Part shown: positions 44,119 through 52,800 of the stretch, piece after piece
Layout: each line of letters starts with the position of its first letter
Position numbering within the stretch: the first letter of the stretch is position 1
NCBI GenBank assembly: GCA_023423795.1
Contig: JAFAEX010000098.1
Span: 31,955 to 95,954 of the forward strand
Length of the DNA: 64,000 nucleotides
Source of the DNA: Chloroflexota bacterium
GTDB taxonomy: Bacteria; Chloroflexota; Chloroflexia; Thermomicrobiales; UBA6265
Reading direction: 5' to 3'
Notes under the pieces: generated by a model
What the model saw: only the letters and a program-made list of their open reading frames with translations
What the model was told of the DNA's origin: nothing
The model's database searches: none
Made by a program: the position numbers and the translations under genes

Positions 44119-45224
44119 GACGGCCGCTCCGGTTCCGGAGTGGTCGCGAACTCGACGAGGAGGTCGATGGTCGCTTCCACGTCGTTGAGGTCGATCGTTT
44201 CGACCGGGGTGTGGGTGTAGCGCGTCGGGTAGGTCAGCAGCGCGGCTTCCACGCCCCGCCGGATCAGCGACGCGCCATCGCTGCCGTAGAACTGGTAAAC
44301 GGCGCGCTGGACGGGAACCGAGGCGCGGCCGCCCGCGGCGAGCAGTTCGTCGCACAGCCCGCGGGAGTAGTGGCAACTCGCGTCCTGGTAGACCACGGTC
44401 GGGCCTGCGCCGAGGGCGGCCGGGAAATCGCGCTTGTCCGGGCCGGGGTGGTCGCCGGTGAGGCCGACATCGAGTGCGATGGCACGGTCGAACCGGACTT
44501 CGTCGGCCAGGCTGGATGCGCCGATCAGGCCGTTTTCCTCCTGCACGGTGGAGGCGATCCAAAGTTCGTAGGCGAGGTTCGCGCCCTGCAACCGCTCGGC
44601 GGCGCAGGTGGCGATGGCCAGCGCGGCGCGGTCGTCCATCGCCTTGCCGACGGCGTTGCGCCCGATGCGGCGGGTGGGGGAGTTCCAGATCACGCGCGCG
44701 CCCGGCCCGATGCCCATCGCCTCTACGTCGGCGCGGGAGCGCGCGCCGACATCCACGAACCAGTCGTTCCAGTCGGCCCGGTCCTTTTCACGCAGCGAAC
44801 CGCCGGTGACGTGGCCGGAGGCGACCGCGAAGACCCCTTCGACCGTGCCGGTGGACGTGACGACGAGGGCGGGTTGATAGAGCGGCATGAACCACTTGGG
44901 CGGTTTGCCGTCGGGGTTGCCGGCGTAGTACCAGAGGTGGAGGAAGCCGTCGTCGGTCACGCTCTTGACGACGAGGCAGAGTTCGTCGGCGTGGCCGAAG
45001 AGCAGCAACTTCGGCCCTTCGCCGCCGACGCGGGCGAGGACGTTGCCAACGCGCGTGCGCCGGACTTCGGGGAAGCGCGACCAGCGGTCGGCGAGCCAGT
45101 CCTGCACGGCGTCCTCGTGCCCGACCGGGCCGGGCAGGCCACACAGCGTTTCGATCAACCCGTAGAGATCCTCGGACGTTCCGGCCACGGTGCGTCGTTC
45201 CTCCGCGCGCGATTCGGCATGCAT
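44115..45224 (-). CDS. M42-family zinc aminopeptidase
   Basis: The 369-residue protein matches M42 glutamyl-aminopeptidase/endoglucanase-type metallopeptidases. The metal and catalytic residues are visible in GHADEL (His), KAMDDRAAL (bridging Asp), TVQEENGLIGA (catalytic Glu pair), IALDVG (Asp) and TRYTHTPVETID (last His). It would release N-terminal residues from short peptides in the cytoplasm. It heads an operon with two small proteins and an amidase. The frame is conserved from about residue 17. ATG 45224 is accepted; a later start in the first 16 residues is possible. Confidence 0.9.
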   Translation of the reverse strand: MHAESRAEERRTVAGTSEDLYGLIETLCGLPGPVGHEDAVQDWLADRWSRFPEVRRTRVGNVLARVGGEGPKLLLFGHADELCLVVKSVTDDGFLHLWYYAGNPDGKPPKWFMPLYQPALVVTSTGTVEGVFAVASGHVTGGSLREKDRADWNDWFVDVGARSRADVEAMGIGPGARVIWNSPTRRIGRNAVGKAMDDRAALAIATCAAERLQGANLAYELWIASTVQEENGLIGASSLADEVRFDRAIALDVGLTGDHPGPDKRDFPAALGAGPTVVYQDASCHYSRGLCDELLAAGGRASVPVQRAVYQFYGSDGASLIRRGVEAALLTYPTRYTHTPVETIDLNDVEATIDLLVEFATTPEPERPS

Positions 45225-45418
45225 GGTGCGCGAGGATACGGGCGGGTGGGCCGGGCTGTAAACGATGCCTTGCTCGTAGCGTGACCGGGAAACGGCCCCA
45301 GCGCCCTTCCTGAGCCGAAAATGCGGGGTTCGCTCCTTGGATCGATCTGCAATTTGCGGTGTATTGTCCGCAATGCCGGGATTGAACGGGTCGCGTCCGG
45401 TGCGTTCGAGGGGGGATC

Positions 45419-46246
45419 ATGCAGCGTTCGGGATTGAGGAACGTGTGCTCCGCGGTGGCGCTCGCCGCGTCAGTCGTCGTGGCTGGACTGGCGTCCGCAA
45501 CGAACAGCGAGGCTCAGGCCGCCCACTGGCAGCCGACCAAGGGTCTCACGTGGGAGATCCAGATCAGTTCCACACCCAAGCGGATCAAGCCGGTGCAGGC
45601 CTACGACGTGGACCTGTTCGAGACGCCGCAGGCCAAGTTGAACGAGATCGAAGGACGCGGCATCAAGACGATCTGCTACTTCAGCGCCGGGTCCTACGAG
45701 CAGTGGCGGAGCGACGCGAAGCAACTCGCGCCGTATCGCGGCGCCAAGTTGAAGGGCTGGCCGGGCGAGTGGTGGATCGACATTCGGAAGCCTGAAGTCC
45801 GCGCGGTGATGGAAGCGCGACTCGATCTCGCGGCGCAGAAGGGCTGCGACGCGGTCGATCCGGACAACGTCGATGGGTACCAGAACAAGAACGGCCTCGG
45901 GCTAACGGCCGCCCACCAGGCCGATTACCTCAAGTTCCTCGCCGAAGAAGCGCATGAGCGCGGGATGGCGATCGGGCTGAAGAACTCGGTGGAACTCATT
46001 CCGCAGGTCGTCAACGACTTCGACTTCACCGTCAACGAGGAGTGCTTCGACTACCGCGAGTGCGGCACGCTCAAGCCGTTCATCGACGCCAACAAGCCGG
46101 TCCTCCAGATCCAGTACGGCGACAAGGCGAAGGACCGAAAGAAGGCAGCGAAAAAGTTCTGCAAGCAGGCCAACAACCTCGGGTTCTCGACCCTGATCAA
46201 GGGCTGGGACCTCGACGCGAAGGGCATCGACTGCACGAAGCGGTAG
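45419..46246 (+). CDS. Secreted GH114-type glycosidase (endo-alpha-1,4-polygalactosaminidase-like)
   Basis: The 275-residue product has a signal peptide (residues 1-33, hydrophobic core AVALAASVVVAGLAS) and a single barrel domain. The mature part starts WQPTKGLTWEIQIS and has the GH114 blocks KTICYFSAGSYEQWR, GEWWIDIRKPEVR, GCDAVDPDNVDGY (likely acid residues) and the later VNEECFDYREC. These enzymes cut galactosaminogalactan-like polysaccharides. A strong GAGGGGGG site precedes the ATG. Divergent from the M42 operon. Confidence 0.85.
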   Translation: MQRSGLRNVCSAVALAASVVVAGLASATNSEAQAAHWQPTKGLTWEIQISSTPKRIKPVQAYDVDLFETPQAKLNEIEGRGIKTICYFSAGSYEQWRSDAKQLAPYRGAKLKGWPGEWWIDIRKPEVRAVMEARLDLAAQKGCDAVDPDNVDGYQNKNGLGLTAAHQADYLKFLAEEAHERGMAIGLKNSVELIPQVVNDFDFTVNEECFDYRECGTLKPFIDANKPVLQIQYGDKAKDRKKAAKKFCKQANNLGFSTLIKGWDLDAKGIDCTKR

Positions 46247-46277
46247 GACCGTTTCGCCAGTTGAAAGGAGCGCGGTC

Positions 46278-46634
46278 ATGGCCACCGACGCGGCTCGCCG
46301 CAAGGACCTCAAGCAGCAGTACCGGGAAAACCCGCCGCAGGCCGGGGTCTACCGGATCGTGAACGAGGCGACCGGCAAGGCGCTGCTGAAGGCGACGGCG
46401 AACCTGCCGGCGGCGGCGAACCGGCTGGCGTTCGCGCAATCGACGGGTTCGCTGTCGGCGCTCGACCAGCGGCTGCGACGGGATTTGGGGGAGGCGGGCG
46501 TTTCGGCGCTCCGCTTCGAAATCCTCGACGTGCTGGAGGTGGAAGCGGGAACCGCGGGGGCGGACGTTGCCGGCGATCTCGACGCGCTGGAGGGCCTCTG
46601 GCGCGAGAAACTGGATCCGGCGACGCTCTACTGA
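46278..46634 (+). CDS. Small GIY-YIG-like protein, probably degenerate
   Basis: The 118-residue product starts with a basic helix and then NPPQAGVYRIVNEATGKALL, the spacing of a GIY-YIG nuclease. In place of the second motif Y-I-G there is LLKAT, and I see no clear catalytic arginine in the following helix. The fold may be kept while nuclease activity is lost. It has an AAGGAG ribosome site and follows the GH114 gene by 31 bases on the same strand. A hairpin terminator follows the stop. Confidence 0.6.
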   Translation: MATDAARRKDLKQQYRENPPQAGVYRIVNEATGKALLKATANLPAAANRLAFAQSTGSLSALDQRLRRDLGEAGVSALRFEILDVLEVEAGTAGADVAGDLDALEGLWREKLDPATLY

Positions 46635-46663
46635 GGTCCGGTTGCCAATCCTGAACGCAATGG

Positions 46664-46693
46664 CGACGGCCCGCGGGCAACCGGGGGCCGTCG
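46664..46693. terminator. Hairpin between convergent genes
   Basis: CGACGGCCC (46664-46672) pairs with GGGCCGTCG (46685-46693), a perfect 9-bp stem between the converging GIY-YIG-like and sulfatase genes. No T tract follows, so it is a weak or bidirectional terminator at best. Confidence 0.45.
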
Positions 46694-46731
46694 TCGTGCG
46701 CGTGGTTTCGGTTGCCGCTGCTCGTTCGCGG

Positions 46732-48060
46732 TCAGGGGCAGGACTGGCCCGTGCAGGTTCCGAGATCGGCGAGCAATTGCCGGAGCCGGTCGGACTCGAC
46801 GGGGTCGAGGGTCGGAGTATGCCCCGACCAGGTGGCGAGCATGTTGTCCAGTTCGTGCGGGTCGGTAGTGTGGTCGTAATACTCCCGCTCGCCGCCGTTC
46901 CACTCGACGTAAAGGAAGTCTGCTCCGCGCAGGCCGCGCCAGGCGATGTGCTCGAGCAGGAAGACGTCGCGTTCGTGGTTGTCCTGCAACGGGCGGCCGT
47001 CAGCCCACGGCAGATCGACACCGGCCGCCCGCGCGATCGTGGGCGCGATATCGACGTTACCGACGAGGCGGTTGTCGTTCGCGCCATCGCGGTCGAAGCC
47101 CGGGCCGGAGACGAGCATCGGGATCCGGATGCTGCCGTCGTAGGGAACCGCCTTGCCCTTGACGCGGTGTTCGCCGAGTTCGACGCCGTTGTCGGACAGG
47201 ACGAAGAAAATCGTGTTGTCGAGGCGGCCGCTCTTCCTCACGGATTCGACGAGGTTGGCGACCATCAGATCGACGCTCTTGAGCGATTCGAGGCGGCGCT
47301 GGTTCTGGGAGCGAATCCACCGGTCGGGAACCCGGCTGGCGTTGCGGACGAAGGCCGGCTTGTCCGAGACGTCGGCCTCGTTGCGGGCGGGGTTGGGTTC
47401 GAGCGGCGTGCCGCGGTAATCGCCGGCGAACCGCTTTTCCGGCGTGCTCGGACCGTGCGGCGCGCGGCTGCTCAGGTAAAGGAAGAACGGGCCACGCGCG
47501 CTGGACACGAACGAACGTGCCTGCCGGGACTGTTCGGTGGTGTAGTACCGCTTGACCTTCTTGATCTTGCCGTTAACGCTCACTTTAAAGTTCGTGTAAT
47601 CGAGCGTGAAGGTCATCCACCAGCGGTCCCAGCCCGGTGCGGCCCGCTTGGACCCGTACCCGTGGACGAACTTGCCGAACATGCCGGTGGTGTAGCCGGC
47701 CCGGTCGAGCGCGCTGGCGATCGTATTCGTCTTGTTCCGGAAGTTCCGCCAGCCGCCCTTCGATCCAGCATTCGCCCAGACCCCGCTGTTGTGGGGGTAC
47801 TGCCCGCTCAGGATGGACACGCGCGACGGGCAGCAGACCGGGGTAGAAACGAAAAAGTTCGGGTACCAGGTGCCGTTGGGTTCGAGCAATTGTTTGGTGC
47901 GCGGCAGCGCCTTCCAGTCTTCTTCGCGCATGTCGTCCAGTAGGATCACGACGATGTTCGGCGATTCCGGCGCGGCGGCGACCCGGGCGATCGGAGCGAC
48001 CAGGGTCGGCACGACGAGGACGAGGACGACGAGCAGGAGCGAACCGAGCGAACGAATCAA
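46732..48060 (-). CDS. Secreted sulfatase (formylglycine type)
   Basis: The 442-residue product has a signal peptide (LLLVVLVLVVPTLVAPIA) and a type I sulfatase fold. The metal site begins NIVVILLDDMREED. C76 in CCPSR is the cysteine converted to formylglycine. SGQYPHNSGVW, SRAPHGPSTPEKRF and LSDNGVELGEHRVKGK are later active-site blocks. The substrate is probably an extracellular sulfated glycan, which fits the neighbouring GH114 enzyme. Start TTG 48060 has AGGAAGG upstream. No activating enzyme gene (FGE) is in the window. Confidence 0.93.
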   Translation of the reverse strand: MIRSLGSLLLVVLVLVVPTLVAPIARVAAAPESPNIVVILLDDMREEDWKALPRTKQLLEPNGTWYPNFFVSTPVCCPSRVSILSGQYPHNSGVWANAGSKGGWRNFRNKTNTIASALDRAGYTTGMFGKFVHGYGSKRAAPGWDRWWMTFTLDYTNFKVSVNGKIKKVKRYYTTEQSRQARSFVSSARGPFFLYLSSRAPHGPSTPEKRFAGDYRGTPLEPNPARNEADVSDKPAFVRNASRVPDRWIRSQNQRRLESLKSVDLMVANLVESVRKSGRLDNTIFFVLSDNGVELGEHRVKGKAVPYDGSIRIPMLVSGPGFDRDGANDNRLVGNVDIAPTIARAAGVDLPWADGRPLQDNHERDVFLLEHIAWRGLRGADFLYVEWNGGEREYYDHTTDPHELDNMLATWSGHTPTLDPVESDRLRQLLADLGTCTGQSCP

Positions 48061-48372
48061 GGCGCCTTCCTGTAGACGTGCGTAATCGAGGGCGGTCGGC
48101 GCGAAACCGAAGCGCCCGGTTCAACCGGTCATGTGCAGGGATAACTGCCGCGATCAATTTTGCATTGATACCCGCGTGGTTGTCCAGAGCCGGATCGGCG
48201 TCGAGAAACGCGAACCGCCCATTTCGGAGCGAATCACCAAAATCGATGTCGTATCCATTGACAATCATCTGCCATATGGGTCCGGGGCTTCACGCGGCGA
48301 AGGAGCCAATCCGGCAGGATGCCATTGTCGGCAATTTTCCCTTGACATGCCGGCTCGCCGAAAGGCCGAGCG
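48061..48372. other. Gene-free stretch upstream of sulfatase and Cys-rich pseudogene
   Basis: No gene is supported here. The stretch is AT-richer than its surroundings and includes TTGACA at 48259-48264 and 48342-48347, but neither has a convincing -10 box at the right distance. It probably holds divergent promoters. Confidence 0.5.
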
Positions 48373-48728
48373 ATGGACGGCCATGCGTTCGACTCGATCG
48401 TCCGCGCGCTCGCAGGAGGCGTCACCCGCCGCGGGGCGCTGGCCGGGGCGGTCGCCGCACTGCCGCCGTTCGCGTTGACCGCCACCCCGCGCCGCAACCG
48501 GCGGGGCCAGACGAGGCGGCGTGCGTCCCGAACGGCCGGCGCTGCGGCAAGGGATCGGGCAAGCGCGGGAAACCCTGCGCCAAGTGCTGCTCCCGGTTTT
48601 CGATCGTCCCGGGCAACGGCCAGACGAGGGTGTGCGGCAGCGACGCGCAGTGCGCCGACCTCGGTCCCGGGGCGTTGTGTCCGCCCGGGAGCGCCGGCTA
48701 CGGCAGCCTGTGCGCATTGCCGCGCTGA
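48373..48728 (+). pseudogene. Frameshifted Tat-type cysteine-rich protein
   Basis: The N-terminus reads MDGHAFDSIVRALAGGVTRR and continues with a hydrophobic Tat-like signal. At about 48505-48520 the family-like reading frame shifts (one base lost or two gained), near a GGGG run. It continues as CVPNGRRCGKGSGKRGKPC, CCSRFSIVPGNG and a short end at the stop 48726-48728. The intact paralogue at 63291 has the same order (MDGSRFDVLTRSLTRR, then QPNGRRCGKGSGKRGKPC). The gene is thus broken, mis-sequenced or recoded. The product would be exported and disulfide-rich, function unknown. Confidence 0.7.
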
Positions 48729-48842
48729 GCGGTCCCGGCGCGTCACCCTCCGACCGTTGCCTGTTTTGCGGGCAAGGGAACTTATCCGCAATGTTTGGTT
48801 CTGGCGCAGGATCGCCCGAATACGCCCTGCTCCCGGCCCCGA

Positions 48843-49826
48843 TCACGCGGTCGCGGCGGGCCGGATGAGCGGCGGCGTGGCAGCCGGCGCGCCCTCGCAA
48901 CCGAGGTCGATACGGTCGGACCGGCGGCCGGCGGCGAAGGCTGCGCCGGACATCGCGGAGCGGCCCGCCGGCTGGACGACGTCGAGCCGCAGCGCACCGG
49001 ATCCGCACGCCACCACGAGCGCGCCATCGACATGCAGCGCCGTCCCCGGTGCGTCGGCCGGCGATTCCTCGACCACGCTGGCCCTATGGATCTGGAGCGG
49101 CGTGCCCTCGACGGTCGTCCAGGCGCGCGGCCACGGCCACATGGCACGGACGCGGCGCTCGATGGCGTCCGCGCTATCTGTCCAAACGATCCATCCGTCG
49201 GCCTTCGCGATGGTGCGGGTTTCGGTCGCCCCGTCCACCGGTTGCGGGACGGGTGCGAGGTCCCCGGATACGTAGGCCGGGATGGCGTCGAGGGCGAGCG
49301 TGGCGCCGGCCTGCCCGAGCCGGGCCATCAAGGATTCGGTCGTGTCGTCGGGACGGATCGGCTCCTCGATCGTGGCGATGGCGGCGCCGGTGTCGAGGCC
49401 GGCATCCATCTTCATCAAGGTAATCCCGGTCACCTCGTCGCCGTTCAGGATCGCCGCCTGCACCGGGCTCGCCCCTCGGTACTTCGGAAGCAGCGACCCG
49501 TGCAGGTTGAGGCAGCCCAGCCGCGGCAGCGCGAGCGTCGCCTTGCCGAAAATCAGCCCGAATGCGGCGACGACGAAGAGATCGGCTTCGGCGGCGGCCA
49601 GCGGTTCGCGCGCTTCGGCCGTACGGAGCGATGCCGGCTGGTAGAGCGGCAACCCGAGCGCGTGCGCAGTCGCCGCCACCGCCGAGGATTCGAGTTTGCG
49701 CCCGCGGCCGGCGGGACGATCCGGCTGGGTGACGACGAGGCGGATATCGAAGCGGGAATCGCCGGTCAATGCCTCCAGCGCCGGCGCCGCGAAGGCGGGG
49801 GTTCCGAAGTAGACGACGCGGATCAT
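48843..49826 (-). CDS. fmt: Methionyl-tRNA formyltransferase
   Basis: The 327-residue enzyme formylates initiator Met-tRNA. Catalytic residues N107, H109 (LNLHGSLLPKYRG) and D141 (MKMDAGLDTG) are in place. The N-terminal Rossmann part starts VYFGTPAFAAPAL, and the C-terminal OB domain includes WPRAWTT. Length is as expected. ATG 49826 has GGAGG five bases upstream. It is divergent from the DUF2298 operon. def and other usual partners are not present. Confidence 0.95.
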   Translation of the reverse strand: MIRVVYFGTPAFAAPALEALTGDSRFDIRLVVTQPDRPAGRGRKLESSAVAATAHALGLPLYQPASLRTAEAREPLAAAEADLFVVAAFGLIFGKATLALPRLGCLNLHGSLLPKYRGASPVQAAILNGDEVTGITLMKMDAGLDTGAAIATIEEPIRPDDTTESLMARLGQAGATLALDAIPAYVSGDLAPVPQPVDGATETRTIAKADGWIVWTDSADAIERRVRAMWPWPRAWTTVEGTPLQIHRASVVEESPADAPGTALHVDGALVVACGSGALRLDVVQPAGRSAMSGAAFAAGRRSDRIDLGCEGAPAATPPLIRPAATA

Positions 49827-49846
49827 TTTTCCTCCCGCCGGCGTGC

Positions 49847-49876
49847 TTGACCTGCGATGCCGCCGCTGCCCACAAT
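49847..49876 (+). promoter_or_regulatory. Probable leaderless promoter of the DUF2298 operon
   Basis: TTGACC (49847-49852) and CACAAT (49871-49876) are 18 bases apart, and the -10 box ends seven bases before ATG 49884. No Shine-Dalgarno sequence precedes either candidate ATG. Confidence 0.5.
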
Positions 49877-49883
49877 CCCGCCC

Positions 49884-52800
49884 ATGATCGCAGGTCGGGC
49901 AACCCTCCGGCAGCGCGTGCCCTCCCCCTTCACGCTCGCGCTGGCGGTCGTGTGGCTGGCCGCGCTTGCCCTCCGGCTCTACGGGCTGAACTGGGACGAA
50001 GGCCAGGATCTGCACCCGGACGAACTGTTCGTCGCCCGGATCGTGCTCGCCGATCGGATCGACCCCGGTTGGCCTCCCGACCTCGGCGCGCTGTTCGTGC
50101 CGGAGACCAGCCCGCTCAACCCCCGCTCGGTCGATCCCGTCACCGGCGAGTGGCGAGAATTCGCGTACGGGGCGCTCCCGCTGTTCATCACCGACGCCGT
50201 GGCCGGCGCCATGTCGCTGCTGAGTGGGATGGACTGGAACGCGGGCGAACGGGTCTATCTCGTCGGCCGGGTGCTGTCGGCGCTGCTCGATTCAGCGACG
50301 GTGCTGCTCGTCGCGGCGATGGCGTGGCGGTTCGGCGGTCAGGCCGCTGCGCTCGGGGCGGCGCTGGTGGCGGCGTTGACGCCGATGATGATCCAACTCG
50401 CCCACTTCTTCACGACCGATTCGTGGCTGACGTTCTTCGTGGCGGCCTGCCTGTTCCTGTGCCTGCGGGCGCTCGACCGGGGGACGGTTGCCATGCTGGC
50501 GGCGGCCGGGTTCGCGGCCGGCCTTGCGATGGCGACCAAGGGGAGCGTCTTCACGCTGTACGGGATCGTGGCGCTCACGGCATTGCTGCAGGTGCTGCGG
50601 CGGGCCGATCCGGACCCGGTGGCGGCGATCCTCGACCTCGCCCGGCGGATCGCGGCGTCGGGCATCGCGGCGCTGGCCGGGTTCGCGCTGTTCGAGCCGT
50701 ACGCGCTGGCACGGCCCGCCGTCTACCTGCAGTCGCTGCGGACGCAGGCCGAGATCATGCGCGGGGATTTCGACGTGCCGTTCACCCGCGTCTACGTCGG
50801 GACGACCCTCTGGGACCCATTCTGGAACTGGTTTCGCTGGGGATACGGCCCGGCTGCGGCCCTGCTGGCGCTCGCCGGCATCTGGTTGCTCTTGCGGCGC
50901 GCGGCGGCGGACCGAGGCGGGCCGGCGTTGCCGCTGCTCGTCTGGCTGGCCGGATACGCGCTGGTCGTGGCGGCAGTGGAGGTACGGTTCCTTCGCTACC
51001 TCGCGCCGCTGACGCCGGTGCTGGCGGTGGCGGCCGGGGCGGCGCTGGCGCGGCTGCGCCACTGGTCGCTGCCGCGTCTGCCGTTGCTCGGCACGCGGGT
51101 CGCCGCCGCCACGATGGCGGTGATGGCGCTGTGGACCATGGCGTTCACCTCCGTCTACGCGGGCGAGCACCCGCGGCTGGCGGCATCGCGCTGGCTCTAC
51201 GCGACGGCGCCGGCCGGGAGCGCGTTGACCGCCGAATACTGGGACGACGCGTTGCCCCGCGATTTCGGAATCGCGCTGTCGCCCGGCGCCTTCCGGTTCG
51301 CGACAATCCCGGTCGATCTCTACGGGGACCGCTCGCCGGCGGACGCGGCGCACGGCCTCTTCGAGACCCTGCGGGGGGTCGATTTCCTCATCGTGTCGTC
51401 CAACCGGGTGGAGTCCGGCGTCGGGGCCGCGCCGTGGCGCTACCCGGTGCAGAACGCCTTTTACCGGCTGCTCGACGAAGGCCGGCTCGGGTTCTCACTG
51501 GCGGCGTCGTGGGACAACCCGCCTCGGTTGGGTCCGCTGCGCTTCGGCGACGCGAGCGCCGACGAGTCATGGGTGAACTATGACCACCCGACGGTGCGGA
51601 TCTACACCCGCGACGGCGACCTCGACCGCGCGGCGTGGAACGCGCAGTTCGCCTGGGCGGTCGCGCAGCCGTGGTCGCCGACCCGGCACGAGGTCGCGCC
51701 CTCGCTCCTGCTCGACGGCCCGGTGGGCGACCTGCCGGTCGTGGACGACGCGCGGTGGAGCGCGGGATTGACGGGAACGACAACCGGGGCGGTCGCCGTC
51801 TGGGTGGTGCTCCTGGTCGCGCTGCAACTGGCCGGATTGCCGCTGGCGCTCTGGCTGTTCCGGCCGTTCGCCGATCGCGGCTGGGGTCTCGCCCGCATGC
51901 TCGCCATCGTCGTCGCGGGCTACGTCGTCTGGCTGGGCGCCAGTCTCGGCGTCATCCAGTTCCGCGCGGTGTGGTGCGCGGCGGCGATCGCTGGGCTCGG
52001 TATCGCTGGTTGGTATGTCGCCGGGCGGCATGGCCGGATGGAGCGGCCGGTTCCGCAGCGCGCGACCGAGCGCGGCGCGGAGATCGCGTTCTGGAGCGTG
52101 TTCGCGCTCTTCCTGCTGTTCCGCTTCCTGAATCCGGACTCGTGGCACCCGATCTGGGGCGGCGAGAAGCCGATGGAATTCGCCCACCTCAACGCGACGC
52201 TCCGCAGCGCCAGTTTCCCGCCGTTCGACCCGTGGTTTTCCGACGGCGTCATCAACTACTACTACTACGGCCTCTACCTCGTGGCGTACCTCGCGAAACT
52301 GACCGGCATCCCGTCGGAGATCGCGTTCAACCTCGCCCAGCCGACGATGCTCGGCCTGCTGGCCTCGGCGCTCTTTTCCGTCGGGGCCGCGCTTGGGCGC
52401 GACCTCGGGAAGGGCCAGCGCGCCGGATTGCTGGCAGGAACCGCCGCCGTTGCTTTCGGCGTGCTGGTTGGCAATCTGTCCAGCGCGGTGCTGCTCGCGT
52501 CCCGGCGGGCGCCGCCGTTCGATTCGTTCGTCGATTGGGTGTGGAACGGCAGCCGGGCAATCGAGGGCGCGATCACCGAGTTCCCCTTCTTCACCGGCCT
52601 CTACGCCGACCTGCACGCCCACGTCGTGGCGCTTCCGGTCACGGTGCTGGCGATAGGGCTTTCGTACGCGATCGCGCGCGGCGACGGGCTGCGGATGGGT
52701 CGCGCCGCGTTTGCCGGCCGCCTCGCGGCGCTGGCGCTGGTGCTCGGCACGTTGAGCGCGACGAATGCGTGGGACGTACCGACCTACGCCGCGCTCGCGG

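Noticed and set aside
48342..48347. Promoter (TTGACA) for the Cys-rich pseudogene
   Set aside because: There is no recognisable -10 box 16-18 bases downstream.
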